Notes: a model not told the origin generated them from the letters alone. A stretch of DNA of 64,000 nucleotides from Parabacteroides johnsonii DSM 18315 (GCF_025151045.1 NZ_CP102285.1:2356001-2420000); one strand, 5' to 3'. Positions 1 to 9,001 are shown, numbered from the stretch's first letter. Translations and numbers: made by a program.

Positions 1-1
1 C

Positions 2-907
2 AAAATTGCGATGGTCAACCAGGTAAAGAAAGGGTATTACGGCGTGCTTCTTGCTAACGATTCATACCGCGTATTTAAGGAAAGCTATGACAACGCGATG
101 GAAAATTACCTGGATATCAAGCGTAAGTTTGAACAGGGAACTGTCGCCGAATATGACCTGATACGCGCCAATGTTACCGTAAAGAATAGCGAGCCCAATA
201 TGTTGCAGGCAGAAAACGCACTGGTTCTCGCCAAATGGCAATTAAAAGCTTTATTAGGCATAGACCTGGACATAAACATCGAATGTGAAGGACAATTGAC
301 CGATTTTGAAAAAGATTTATTCGGCGATTTTCTTTCGACAGACACGACATTGGCTAATAATACAGATTTGAAACAAATGGATTTACAAGCCAAGCAACTG
401 GAAAAGACACTGACCATGCAAAAGTTCGATTATTTGCCGACGCTGTCGCTCACCGGTTTGTATCAGTGGACAGCCATGAACAACGACTTCAAGTTCAAAG
501 ACTATATGTGGAACCCCTACTCTATGGTCGGTGTCTCACTTTCCATTCCGATCTTCTCCGGCGGTAGTAAGTTCTATAAGATCAAACAAACAAGAAATTC
601 GATCGAACAATTGAGCCTGCAAAGAGAGGATACACAGCGAAACCTGCAACTGGCAATCAAGCAATATATAGATAATATGAATACCTGCGTCAAACGCTTC
701 GACGCCTCACAGAAGGGAGTGGAACAAGCCGAACGGGGGTATATGATCTCACAGAAACGCTATGACACAGGTGCCGGGACTCTGCTCGAGATGAACGATT
801 CGGAATTAGCGTTGACACAGGCCAAACTGAATTTCAACCAGGCTATTTACGATTATATGGTAGCAAAGGCTGACCTGGAAAAGGTGTTAGGCCAGCAAGA
901 ATTTTAA
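2..907 (+). CDS. TolC-family outer-membrane efflux channel, 5' truncated
   Basis: C-terminal part of an outer-membrane factor that forms the exit duct of a tripartite RND efflux pump. The reading frame is open to the window edge (codons before the ATG at 11 are in frame), so the N-terminus with signal peptide lies outside. Visible are long amphipathic helices typical of the TolC periplasmic barrel, e.g. the segment YDLIRANVTVKNSEPNMLQA, and a second repeat with SIPIFSGGSKFYKIKQ, the usual strand-then-helix pattern of the family. About 302 codons are present of the 430-480 normal for the family. The adaptor gene follows after 37 nt and the permease after that, so the function as pump exit duct is well supported by context. 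Substrate is not readable from sequence. Confidence 0.9.
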   Translation, partial: KIAMVNQVKKGYYGVLLANDSYRVFKESYDNAMENYLDIKRKFEQGTVAEYDLIRANVTVKNSEPNMLQAENALVLAKWQLKALLGIDLDINIECEGQLTDFEKDLFGDFLSTDTTLANNTDLKQMDLQAKQLEKTLTMQKFDYLPTLSLTGLYQWTAMNNDFKFKDYMWNPYSMVGVSLSIPIFSGGSKFYKIKQTRNSIEQLSLQREDTQRNLQLAIKQYIDNMNTCVKRFDASQKGVEQAERGYMISQKRYDTGAGTLLEMNDSELALTQAKLNFNQAIYDYMVAKADLEKVLGQQEF

Positions 908-944
908 GGAATAAAAAGTAGACATTGAATAAAAATATCACAAA

Positions 945-1970
945 ATGGAAACAAATAAAAGACAACACTTCATATCACTCCTCATTCTACCTTTACTGTT
1001 ATCCTGTTCAGGCGAAAAGAAAGATTCGACACAAACAGAAACTGTCAGCAACAAAGCTATTGTGAGAGTAGAGACTGTATCTGCACAAGACGTAGAGCAG
1101 ATCAGTGAATTTACAGCAACAGTCGAGGCCAACATCTCGAATAACATCGCCCCGCAAACCCCGGTACGCATAGAGAAGTTGTTTGCAGAAGTCGGCGATC
1201 ATGTAAAAGCAGGCCAACTCCTGGTCAAGATGGATGAGACCAACCTCAAACAGACCAAAATACAATTGGACAACCAGGAGCTGGAGTTCAAACGTATCGA
1301 CGAACTGTACAAAGTAGGCGGTGCTTCCAAATCAGCCTGGGATGCACAGAAAACACAGTTGGACATAAGCCGTGCGACCTACAAGAATTTACAAGAAAAC
1401 ACACAGTTACTGAGTCCGATCACCGGTATCGTCACCGCCCGCAATTATGATAGCGGAGATATGTATAGCGGAGGCTTGCCTATCTTCACCGTTGAACAGA
1501 TCCGTCCGGTCAAACTGCTGATCAACGTATCCGAAAGCCTCTTCACAAAAGTAAAAAAGGGGAAAGATGTCGACATCCGGTTGGATGTATACGGAGACGA
1601 AGTATTCAAAGGGAAAGTCAGCCTGGTTTACCCGACTATCGATCCGAATACACGCACATTCCCTGTCGAAATCAAAATCGACAACAATGACGAGCGTGTC
1701 CGTCCGGGAATGTTCGCCCGCGTGACGATCGGTTTCGGGACACAAAACCATGTGGTCGCTCCGGATCTCGCCATCGTAAAACAGTCCGGTGCAGGAGACC
1801 GCTATATATATGTATACAAAGACGGTAAAGTTTCCTACGAGAAAGTAGAGTTAGGACGCCGTATGGGGAATAAATATGAAGTCATTTCGGGGGTAAACAG
1901 CGGCGACCAGGTAGTAGTATCCGGTCAAAGCCGACTGAATAACGGAATGGAAGTAGAAATCGAAAAGTAA
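945..1970 (+). CDS. RND efflux periplasmic adaptor (HlyD/AcrA family) lipoprotein
   Basis: Membrane-fusion protein linking the inner-membrane permease to the TolC-like duct. A lipobox ending at Cys21 (LLLSC) predicts a lipid anchor, as in AcrA. After it come the lipoyl-like half motif (GDHVKAGQLLVKMD, residues about 82-95), a short helical hairpin, the second lipoyl half (LLSPITGIVTARNYDSGD), a beta-barrel domain (VYPTIDPNTRTFPVEIKIDN, RPGMFARVTIGF) and the membrane-proximal domain to residue 341. Length is normal for short Bacteroidota adaptors. It sits 37 nt after the channel gene and 12 nt before the permease, the classic tripartite order with the outer channel placed first. Confidence 0.94.
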   Translation: METNKRQHFISLLILPLLLSCSGEKKDSTQTETVSNKAIVRVETVSAQDVEQISEFTATVEANISNNIAPQTPVRIEKLFAEVGDHVKAGQLLVKMDETNLKQTKIQLDNQELEFKRIDELYKVGGASKSAWDAQKTQLDISRATYKNLQENTQLLSPITGIVTARNYDSGDMYSGGLPIFTVEQIRPVKLLINVSESLFTKVKKGKDVDIRLDVYGDEVFKGKVSLVYPTIDPNTRTFPVEIKIDNNDERVRPGMFARVTIGFGTQNHVVAPDLAIVKQSGAGDRYIYVYKDGKVSYEKVELGRRMGNKYEVISGVNSGDQVVVSGQSRLNNGMEVEIEK

Positions 1971-1982
1971 GAGACAAACACT

Positions 1983-4900
1983 ATGAGCTTATATGCAACA
2001 GCGGTAAAAAAGCCGGTTACGACTGCCCTTGTCTTTGTGGCAATCGTGATCTTCGGTCTTTTTTCATTAACCAGATTATCAGTAGACTTGCTGCCGGAGA
2101 TCGAGACAAACACGATCATGGTCATGACCTCCTATGCCGGCGCCAGTGCTGCGGATATCGAAATGAACGTCTCCAAACCACTGGAGAACGTATTGAACAG
2201 CGTCAGCGACCTGAAACACATCACGTCACAGTCGCGTGAAAACATCTCGATCATCACACTCGAATTCGACTATGGTACGGATATCGACGTGGCAACCAAT
2301 GACGTGCGTGACAAACTGGACGTTGCCGAGCCAATGCTACCGGATGATGTGGATAATCCTATTATCTTCAAATTCGGAACGAACGATATTCCGATTATCA
2401 TCCTGTCGGTTACGGCGGAAGAGAGTACAAACGCCCTATACAAGATTCTGGACGACAAGGTATCGAACCCACTTGCACGCATCAGTGGTGTAGGAGCGGT
2501 TTCCATTTCCGGTACGCCGACACGTGAAATACAAGTCTATTGCGATCCGTACAAACTGGAAGCATACGGAGTTTCAATCGAAGGAATATCCGCAATTATC
2601 GCACAGGAGAACCGGAACACCCCGGGCGGTAGCGTGGATATCGGTTCCAACGCTTATGCGCTCCGCGTACAAGGTGAATTTACGGATGCACATCAAATGG
2701 ACGATCTTGTAATCGGTCATAAGGATAATAAAACGATCTACCTACGTGATGTCGCCCGCATTGAAGACAGCATCGAAGAGCGTGCCCAGGAGACTTACAA
2801 TAACGGAAAAAAAGGCGGTATGATCGTTATCCAAAAACAATCAGGGGCCAACTCGGTGAACATAGCCAAAAAGGTTCACCAGAAACTGCCGGAAATCCAG
2901 AAAAGTCTCCCTTCGGATGTCAAGTTGGGGGTCATCATGGATACTTCCACTAATATCTTGAATACGATCGACAGCCTGAAAGAAACCATTTTCATCACCT
3001 TCGTTATCGTTATGTTAGTGGTGTTCGTGTTCCTCGGACGATGGAGAGCAACGTTTATCATTATCCTGACCATTCCGATCTCACTGATAGCTTCATTCGC
3101 TTACTTGCTTGCCTCCGGCAATACACTGAATATTATCTCGCTAAGTTCACTCTCCATTGCTATCGGTATGGTTGTGGATGATGCGATCGTGGTGCTGGAA
3201 AACATTACAACTCATATTGAAAGAGGTAGTGCCCCGAAACAGGCGGCCGTACATGCGACAAACGAAGTGGCTATTTCCGTAATCGCCTCAACCCTGACCA
3301 TGTTGGCTGTATTCCTGCCCCTGACGATGGTGACGGGTATGGCGGGTATCCTGTTCAAACAGTTAGGTTGGATCGTTAGTATCATCATGATTGTTTCAAC
3401 GGTCGGAGCTTTGACACTGACTCCGATGTTGAGTTCGCAACTACTCAAGCAAAATCCTAAAAAAGGCCGCTTGTACACCTTGTTCTTCACGCCGATCGAA
3501 AAGGCATTGGATGCGCTGGATCGTGGCTATTCCAATTTCCTTTATTGGGCGGTACGCCATCGGAAAACGGTTATATTCGGCGCAACTTTGATCTTTGCGG
3601 GAAGTATGTTATTAGTTCCGACTATCAAGACGGAATTTTTCCCGACTCAGGATAATGCGCAGATCAGTGTTCACATTGAGTTGCCGGTCGGAACCCGCCA
3701 GGACATCACCCGTAAACTGGCGCTTGAAATCGACGAACTGTTTCGACAGAAATATCCGGAAATAAAAACCAGCAACTTTACCGAGGGACAAGCCGATTCC
3801 GATAATACCTGGGCTCAATTGAGCAATAACGGGACACATATTATCGATTATTACATCAATATGTCAAGTGTCGGCGATCGTGAACGCGGTATGGTTGAAA
3901 TCTGTGAAGAGATGCGTAAGGATTTAGCTAAATACCCGGAGATCAAAACCTTTAAGGTTATCGAAGGTGGACAGGAAGAAGGCATGGGCGGACAAAACGC
4001 TGTCGACGTCGAGATTTATGGTTTCGACTTCGGCCGGACCGATGCCGTAGCCGCCGAGCTGGCCGAAAGGATGCGTAAGGTAAAAGGTTGTTCACAGGTC
4101 AACATCAGCCGTGAGGATTACATACCCGAATATCAAGTTGATTTCGACCGGGAAAAACTGGCGATCAACGGATTGAATATCACAACGGCTGCTATGGCTT
4201 TGCGTAACCGCATCAACGGCTCTACCGCCTCCAAATATCGCGAAGACGGTGACGAGTATGATATAAAAGTACGCTACGCCCCTGAATTCCGCCAGTCGGT
4301 TGAAGACATCGAGAATATCCTGGTGTATAATAGTGCCGGTCAGGGAATCCGTATCCGCGACCTGGGTAAAGTAGTAGAACGAATGACACCTCCGACCATT
4401 GAACGCAAAGACCGCGAACGCGTTATTACCGTATCGGCAGTAGTCGGAAAAGGTGCAGCCATGAGCGATATCGTAACAGCCGCCCGGAATCAATTGAAGG
4501 AGATGGATATACCTTCGGATGTCAGCTGGCAGTTAGGAGGAACGTACGAAGACCAGATGGACACCTTCTTCGACCTGACAATCCTGATGATCCTGATCAT
4601 CATTTTGGTATTTATCGTAATGGCCGCTCAGTTCGAATCACTGACAGACCCGTTCGTAATCATGTTCTCCATCCCCTTCGCCTTCACCGGCATAATCTTA
4701 GGGCTGGCAATCACGCAGACTCCATTGGGCGTTATGGCATTGATCGGCCTGATTATGCTGATGGGTATCGTTGTTAAAAACGGTATCGTACTGATCGACT
4801 ACACGATCCTTTGCAGGGAAAGAGGAATGGGAATCCTGACCGCAGTAGTGACAGCCGGAAAATCCCGCCTTCGCCCGGTATTGATGACCACCCTGACGAC

Positions 4901-5111
4901 CGTATTGGGTATGATCCCGATGGCAGTCGGAACAGGCGAAGGTTCGGAAATGTGGCGTTCGATGGGTATGACGGTTGCATGGGGACTTTCGGTGTCAACA
5001 TTGATCACCCTGGTAATCGTACCGGTCGTATACTGTGTATTTGCCGGAAACGGAGTCCGGCGCAGACATCGCAAGATGGCAAGAAATGGAATATCTTCTA
5101 AAAAAGAATAA
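1983..5111 (+). CDS. RND-family efflux permease (AcrB/MdtB-like)
   Basis: Proton-driven inner-membrane transporter of 1042 residues, full length for the HAE-1 family. N-terminal TM1 is followed by the first porter loop (DLLPEIETNTIMVMTSYAGASAADIE), TM2-6, then the second large loop and TM7-12. The proton-relay residues are present: adjacent Asp399-Asp400 in TM4 (GMVVDDAIVVLENI) and Lys932 in TM10 (MGIVVKNGIVLIDY). It therefore looks active. It is the third gene of the pump operon, and the enzymes downstream (reductases for 3-oxo-delta4 substrates) suggest, by inference only, that steroids or bile acids are among its substrates. Otherwise it would be called a generic multidrug pump. Confidence 0.96.
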   Translation: MSLYATAVKKPVTTALVFVAIVIFGLFSLTRLSVDLLPEIETNTIMVMTSYAGASAADIEMNVSKPLENVLNSVSDLKHITSQSRENISIITLEFDYGTDIDVATNDVRDKLDVAEPMLPDDVDNPIIFKFGTNDIPIIILSVTAEESTNALYKILDDKVSNPLARISGVGAVSISGTPTREIQVYCDPYKLEAYGVSIEGISAIIAQENRNTPGGSVDIGSNAYALRVQGEFTDAHQMDDLVIGHKDNKTIYLRDVARIEDSIEERAQETYNNGKKGGMIVIQKQSGANSVNIAKKVHQKLPEIQKSLPSDVKLGVIMDTSTNILNTIDSLKETIFITFVIVMLVVFVFLGRWRATFIIILTIPISLIASFAYLLASGNTLNIISLSSLSIAIGMVVDDAIVVLENITTHIERGSAPKQAAVHATNEVAISVIASTLTMLAVFLPLTMVTGMAGILFKQLGWIVSIIMIVSTVGALTLTPMLSSQLLKQNPKKGRLYTLFFTPIEKALDALDRGYSNFLYWAVRHRKTVIFGATLIFAGSMLLVPTIKTEFFPTQDNAQISVHIELPVGTRQDITRKLALEIDELFRQKYPEIKTSNFTEGQADSDNTWAQLSNNGTHIIDYYINMSSVGDRERGMVEICEEMRKDLAKYPEIKTFKVIEGGQEEGMGGQNAVDVEIYGFDFGRTDAVAAELAERMRKVKGCSQVNISREDYIPEYQVDFDREKLAINGLNITTAAMALRNRINGSTASKYREDGDEYDIKVRYAPEFRQSVEDIENILVYNSAGQGIRIRDLGKVVERMTPPTIERKDRERVITVSAVVGKGAAMSDIVTAARNQLKEMDIPSDVSWQLGGTYEDQMDTFFDLTILMILIIILVFIVMAAQFESLTDPFVIMFSIPFAFTGIILGLAITQTPLGVMALIGLIMLMGIVVKNGIVLIDYTILCRERGMGILTAVVTAGKSRLRPVLMTTLTTVLGMIPMAVGTGEGSEMWRSMGMTVAWGLSVSTLITLVIVPVVYCVFAGNGVRRRHRKMARNGISSKKE

Positions 5112-5134
5112 ATAATAATTAGGAATAAGTTAAT

Positions 5135-5428
5135 ATGAAAGCTATATTTGTATCATTTAATCAAGCATATTACGAAATGATCCTGAATGCGATGGACCGG
5201 AACAACATCCGGGGCTTCACATACTGGGACGAAGTACAAGGACGTGGAAGTAAGACCGGCGAGCCGCACTATGGGAGTCACGCTTGGCCGACACTGAATT
5301 CGGCAATCCTGGCAATGGTCGATGACGAAAAAGTCGACCATTTCCTGGAGATACTTCATCAGATGGATCAGAAGACGGAAGCACAAGGGTTACGTGCTTT
5401 CGTCTGGAACATCGAAAAAACAATTTAA
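5135..5428 (+). CDS. PG0541-family transporter-associated PII-like protein
   Basis: Small cytoplasmic protein (97 aa) with the ferredoxin-like beta-alpha-beta pattern of PII-like proteins: MKAIFVSFNQAYYEMILNAM then a strand around RGFTYWDEVQGRG, a loop with SHAWPTLNSAILAMV, and a last strand RAFVWNIEK. It resembles the Bacteroidota family known from Porphyromonas PG0541, typically found next to RND pump genes (recalled family knowledge, not searched). It begins 23 nt after the permease stop and 7 nt before the response regulator, so co-transcription is very likely. A role as regulator or trimeric accessory of the pump is plausible but unproven. Confidence 0.75.
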   Translation: MKAIFVSFNQAYYEMILNAMDRNNIRGFTYWDEVQGRGSKTGEPHYGSHAWPTLNSAILAMVDDEKVDHFLEILHQMDQKTEAQGLRAFVWNIEKTI

Positions 5429-5435
5429 GAATATA

Positions 5436-6137
5436 ATGAACGATCTTTTTAACATTCTCATTTTCAGTAAAGACTATAATCAGGGAGCGATCATCCAGGA
5501 CTATATAAAAGCTACCGGATACAACTCACAAGTATTCGATCAGGAAAAGGCGGCATATGAGGGTCTCCTTTCCGGAAATTTCACATTCTGTATTATCGAC
5601 CACGATATAGACACGAATGAAACACGGACATTGGCTGCCATGATCAAAAGTTCGGAAAATATCATACCAGTCGTTTTCCTATGCGAACATCCGACGAGAG
5701 AAGAAATAGCACTACTGTTTTCATTCCATGCGGACGATGTGATACGCAAACCTATTGACGCTGATATCTTACAGGCTCGGATTAAGGCGATACAAAGCCG
5801 TTACCGACCTCAGCACAAGAAGGAGGCCAGGGTCTATCTTTTCGGGAAATTCAAATTCGACTTGCCCAAACAGCTCTTGTCCATAGAAGGCAAAACGACC
5901 AAGCTGACGACCAAAGAGGCTGATTTGCTCACATTGTTGTGCCAACACGCAAACAATATGGTAGAGAGGATACACGCCCTGCAAGTCATATGGAAAAGCG
6001 ATAACTATTTCAGTGCCCGTAGCATGGATGTTTATATCACCAAATTACGCAAATTATTGCAGGATGATCCTACTATCAAAATTATAAACATTCACGGAAG
6101 AGGTTATAAATTATCAACGCGCGAAGATGACAATTGA
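5436..6137 (+). CDS. OmpR/PhoB-type response regulator with atypical receiver pocket
   Basis: DNA-binding regulator, 233 aa: receiver-like domain (about 1-120) and a C-terminal winged helix (about 135-230) with KLTTKEADLLTLLCQHANNMVER and the recognition-helix region SARSMDVYITKLRKLL, ending GRGYKL as usual for OmpR proteins. The ATG at 5436 is chosen because it starts directly at the receiver fold, 7 nt after the preceding stop; upstream codons would overlap that gene. The likely phospho-acceptor Asp55 and Lys105 are present, but the acidic pair that normally binds Mg2+ is replaced by Ser11-Lys12, and the switch Thr/Ser position is Cys83. No histidine kinase is adjacent. It overlaps the next gene by 11 nt, tying it to the steroid-reductase genes. 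Confidence 0.88.
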   Translation: MNDLFNILIFSKDYNQGAIIQDYIKATGYNSQVFDQEKAAYEGLLSGNFTFCIIDHDIDTNETRTLAAMIKSSENIIPVVFLCEHPTREEIALLFSFHADDVIRKPIDADILQARIKAIQSRYRPQHKKEARVYLFGKFKFDLPKQLLSIEGKTTKLTTKEADLLTLLCQHANNMVERIHALQVIWKSDNYFSARSMDVYITKLRKLLQDDPTIKIINIHGRGYKLSTREDDN

Positions 6138-6888
6138 ACATTTCACCTTATTTCTAATCGTAATGGCAGCTATCGCCGCCATTGTTTTCATAGCCCTTTA
6201 CTTCGTTGAAGCCGGTTATGGAATGTTGTTCGATAAAAAATGGGGATTTCCGATACCGAACAAGATCGCTTGGATTTGTATGGAAGCTCCGGTTTTTATC
6301 GTCATGTTTTTGTTATGGAACGGATCGGAACGGCAGTTCGAGGCAGTACCGTTCCTGATATTTTTATTCTTCGAACTGCATTATTTCCAACGGTCTTTTA
6401 TTTTTCCATTGCTGATAAAAGGCAAAAGCAAAATGCCGGCAGGCATCATGCTTATGGGAATCACCTTTAACCTCTTGAACGGCTATATGCAGGGAGAATG
6501 GATTTTCCATCTGGCACCGCAGGATATGTATACGGAAAGTTGGTTGTACAGCCCTCAATTTATCACCGGGACCATCTTATTTTTCACCGGCATGGCAATT
6601 AATATCCAATCGGACCATATTGTCCGCCATCTCAGAAAGCCTGGCGACACGAATCATTATCTACCCCAAAAAGGCCTGTTCCGATATGTGACATCAGCTA
6701 ACTACTTCGGGGAGATTGTGGAATGGTGCGGATTTGCAATCCTGACCTGGAGCGCAAGCGGGGCTGTTTTCGCTTGGTGGACATTTGCAAACCTTGTACC
6801 TCGCGCAAATACCATCTACCATAAATACAAAGCGATGTTTGGCAACGAACTGGAAAACCGGAAACGGGTTATTCCTTTTATATATTGA
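6127..6888 (+). CDS. Steroid 5-alpha-reductase family membrane protein (5AR homologue)
   Basis: Polytopic membrane enzyme of 253 aa, the same length as eukaryotic SRD5A1/2. These enzymes use NADPH to reduce the delta4 double bond of 3-oxo-delta4 steroids to the 5-alpha configuration. Sequence support: several hydrophobic spans from residue 5 on; the conserved C-terminal block IQSDHIVRHLRKPGD, then GLFRYVTSANYFGEIVEWCGFAI (NADPH and substrate region) and the terminal signature ending NRKRVIPFIY. The start overlaps the regulator by 11 nt and the flavin reductase follows after 13 nt, so it is in the same operon. Homologues in gut Bacteroidota, including Parabacteroides merdae, are reported to act on 3-oxo-delta4-lithocholic acid (recalled literature). 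The exact substrate here is inference. Confidence 0.9.
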   Translation: MTIEHFTLFLIVMAAIAAIVFIALYFVEAGYGMLFDKKWGFPIPNKIAWICMEAPVFIVMFLLWNGSERQFEAVPFLIFLFFELHYFQRSFIFPLLIKGKSKMPAGIMLMGITFNLLNGYMQGEWIFHLAPQDMYTESWLYSPQFITGTILFFTGMAINIQSDHIVRHLRKPGDTNHYLPQKGLFRYVTSANYFGEIVEWCGFAILTWSASGAVFAWWTFANLVPRANTIYHKYKAMFGNELENRKRVIPFIY

Positions 6889-6901
6889 ATGACTAACTCA
6901 T

Positions 6902-8134
6902 ATGGATATGGAAAAAGAATCTGTACTGTTCACTCCCGGTAAAATCGGGCCGTTGACCCTGAGAAACCGGACGATACGGGCAGCTGCATTTGAAAGCATG
7001 TGCCCGGGAAACGCGCCTTCCGACATGTTGTACGATTACCATAAATCGGTTGCCGTCGGCGGGATCGGTATGACGACTTTGGCCTATGCGGCTGTTACGC
7101 AAAGTGGACTTTCTTTCGAGCGTCAGCTCTGGATGCGCCCGGATATCATCCCCGGATTAAAACGTATCACTGATGCCATCCACAAAGAAGGAGCGGCCGC
7201 CTCCGTACAACTCGGACATTGCGGGAACATGTCCCACAAAAATATCTGCGGATGCAGGCCTATCTCCGCATCCGGCGGTTTCAATATCTATTCCCCCACT
7301 CTTGTCCGGGGAATGAAACCTTCCGAAATCACAGCGATGGCAAAAGCGTTCGGACAAGCAGTTCATCTGGCACGCGAAGCCGGAATGGATGCTGTGGAAA
7401 TACACGCCGGTCACGGTTATCTGATCAGCCAGTTCCTTTCTCCTTATACCAACCACCGGAAAGATGAATATGGCGGCAGCTTGCAAAACCGGATGCGTTT
7501 TATGAAAATGTGCATGGACGAAGTGATGAAAGCAGCCGGACAGGATATGGCAGTACTGGTAAAGATGAATATGCGCGACGGCTTCAAAGGAGGAATGGAG
7601 CTGGATGAGACACTCGAGGTAGCCCGTACCTTGCAGGACGAATGTGGAGCACATGCTTTGATACTTAGCGGTGGCTTCGTCAGCCGTGCTCCGATGTACG
7701 TGATGCGGGGGTCCATGCCGATTCATACGATGACGCATTATATGCCTTTCGGTTGGTTGCCGCTTGGAGTCAAAATGGCCGGACGGTTCATGATCCCGTC
7801 TGAACCATTCAAAGAGGCTTACTTCCTGGAAGATGCACTGAAGTTCAGGGCAGCGTTGAAAATGCCGCTTGTCTATGTAGGCGGTCTGACCTCACGCGAG
7901 AAGATAGACGAAGTCTTGAACGACGGTTTCGAATTCGTGAGTATGGCGCGGGCCTTGCTCAACGATCCGTCATTCGTAAACAAGATGAAGGAAGACGAAC
8001 ATGCCCGTTGCGACTGCGGACATAGCAACTATTGTATCGCTCGCATGTACTCCATCGAAATGGCATGCCATAAACATATTCAGAACTTGCCTAAAAGCAT
8101 TATTAAAGAAATAGAGAAATTAGAATACAAGTAA
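6902..8134 (+). CDS. Old Yellow Enzyme-type NADH:flavin oxidoreductase (candidate steroid/bile acid 5-beta-reductase)
   Basis: FMN-dependent ene-reductase TIM barrel of 410 aa. The OYE core is clear: RNRTIRAAAFESM near the N-terminus, VQLGHCG, the active-site block EIHAGHGYLISQFLSPYTNHRKDEYGG with His168, His171 and Tyr173, NRMRF, and the C-terminal FMN phosphate region YVGGLT...FEFVSMARALL. It lacks the FAD/NADH domain that makes BaiCD/BaiH-type proteins about 640 aa. A terminal cysteine set (Cys370, Cys372, Cys378, Cys389) resembles a remnant or altered 4Fe-4S motif of that group. It lies between the 5-alpha-reductase and SDR genes; the stop overlaps the next ATG by one base (TAATG). 5-beta-reductase activity on 3-oxo-delta4 bile acids is inferred from this context and reported homologous clusters. 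Confidence 0.88.
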   Translation: MDMEKESVLFTPGKIGPLTLRNRTIRAAAFESMCPGNAPSDMLYDYHKSVAVGGIGMTTLAYAAVTQSGLSFERQLWMRPDIIPGLKRITDAIHKEGAAASVQLGHCGNMSHKNICGCRPISASGGFNIYSPTLVRGMKPSEITAMAKAFGQAVHLAREAGMDAVEIHAGHGYLISQFLSPYTNHRKDEYGGSLQNRMRFMKMCMDEVMKAAGQDMAVLVKMNMRDGFKGGMELDETLEVARTLQDECGAHALILSGGFVSRAPMYVMRGSMPIHTMTHYMPFGWLPLGVKMAGRFMIPSEPFKEAYFLEDALKFRAALKMPLVYVGGLTSREKIDEVLNDGFEFVSMARALLNDPSFVNKMKEDEHARCDCGHSNYCIARMYSIEMACHKHIQNLPKSIIKEIEKLEYK

Positions 8135-8985
8135 TGGAAAAAGGATTAGCCATCATAACCGGTGCCGACGGAGGCATGGGACAAGTAATCACGGCAGCCC
8201 TCGCAAAAGAAGGCTATCCGGTGATTATGGCTTGCCTCGATCCGAAAAAAGCCGTCCCCGTATGCACCCGGATCCAGCAAGAAACCGGTAACACTCAGAT
8301 CGAAGTGCGGGAAATCAATCTCGCTTCCCTCTCATCCGTAAACAATTTCACCGGTCAATTATTAAAAGAAGGACGTCCCGTCAGCCTCCTGATGAACAAT
8401 GCCGGAATCCTGACGACTCCGGTACGCAAAACTGAAGATGGGTTGGAAACAATCGTAAGCGTCAATTATGTGGCACCCTACATGCTCACCCGCCAGTTAT
8501 TACCCCTGATGCAACCGGGATGCCGCATTGTAAACACAGTATCCTGCACGTATGCTATCGGCCGGATCGAACCAGACTTCTTTGAAAAAGGGAAGAACGG
8601 ACGCTTTTTCCGCATTCCGGTCTATGGGAATACCAAGCTGGCCTTGCTTCTGTTCACACAGGAACTTGCCAAGCGGATTCAGGACAAGGGCATCACCATA
8701 AATGCATCAGACCCAGGAATTGTTAGTACAAACATGATCACGATGCAAGCCTGGTTCGACCCGCTTACCGACATCCTGTTCCGCCCCTTTATCAAAACAC
8801 CGGCCCAAGGTGCGGCAACCGCCATCCACCTGGCTCTTTCGAATGAGGCGAAAGATAAAAACGGTTGTTGTTATGCCAATTGTAAAAAGAGGAATGTGCC
8901 GGAACGCATCCGGCATCATACACAGCAAAAACAACTTTGGGACGATACGGAAATCTTGCTCCGGCAAAAAGGAATCCGGTTCTGA
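8134..8985 (+). CDS. Short-chain dehydrogenase/reductase (candidate 3-hydroxysteroid dehydrogenase)
   Basis: Classical SDR oxidoreductase of 283 aa. Rossmann motif TGADGGMG (residues 9-16), NNAG at 88-91, catalytic Ser137, and the YxxxK pair Tyr164/Lys168 (YGNTK) are all present, followed by a PG motif (SDPGIVSTNM). It is a member with a long C-terminal tail (CYANCKKRNVPERIRHHTQQ). The start codon shares a base with the stop of the flavin reductase, implying translational coupling. With 5-alpha- and 5-beta-type reductases beside it, the parsimonious role is interconversion of 3-oxo and 3-hydroxy groups of steroids or bile acids. Other SDR substrates (retinol-type, sugars) cannot be excluded from sequence. 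Confidence 0.87.
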   Translation: MEKGLAIITGADGGMGQVITAALAKEGYPVIMACLDPKKAVPVCTRIQQETGNTQIEVREINLASLSSVNNFTGQLLKEGRPVSLLMNNAGILTTPVRKTEDGLETIVSVNYVAPYMLTRQLLPLMQPGCRIVNTVSCTYAIGRIEPDFFEKGKNGRFFRIPVYGNTKLALLLFTQELAKRIQDKGITINASDPGIVSTNMITMQAWFDPLTDILFRPFIKTPAQGAATAIHLALSNEAKDKNGCCYANCKKRNVPERIRHHTQQKQLWDDTEILLRQKGIRF

Positions 8986-9001
8986 ACCGGCATGCACTTT
9001 T

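Noticed and set aside
5322-5435. Earlier start for the response regulator
   Set aside because: It would overlap the PG0541-type gene by more than 100 nt and add residues unlike a receiver domain; ATG 5436 fits.
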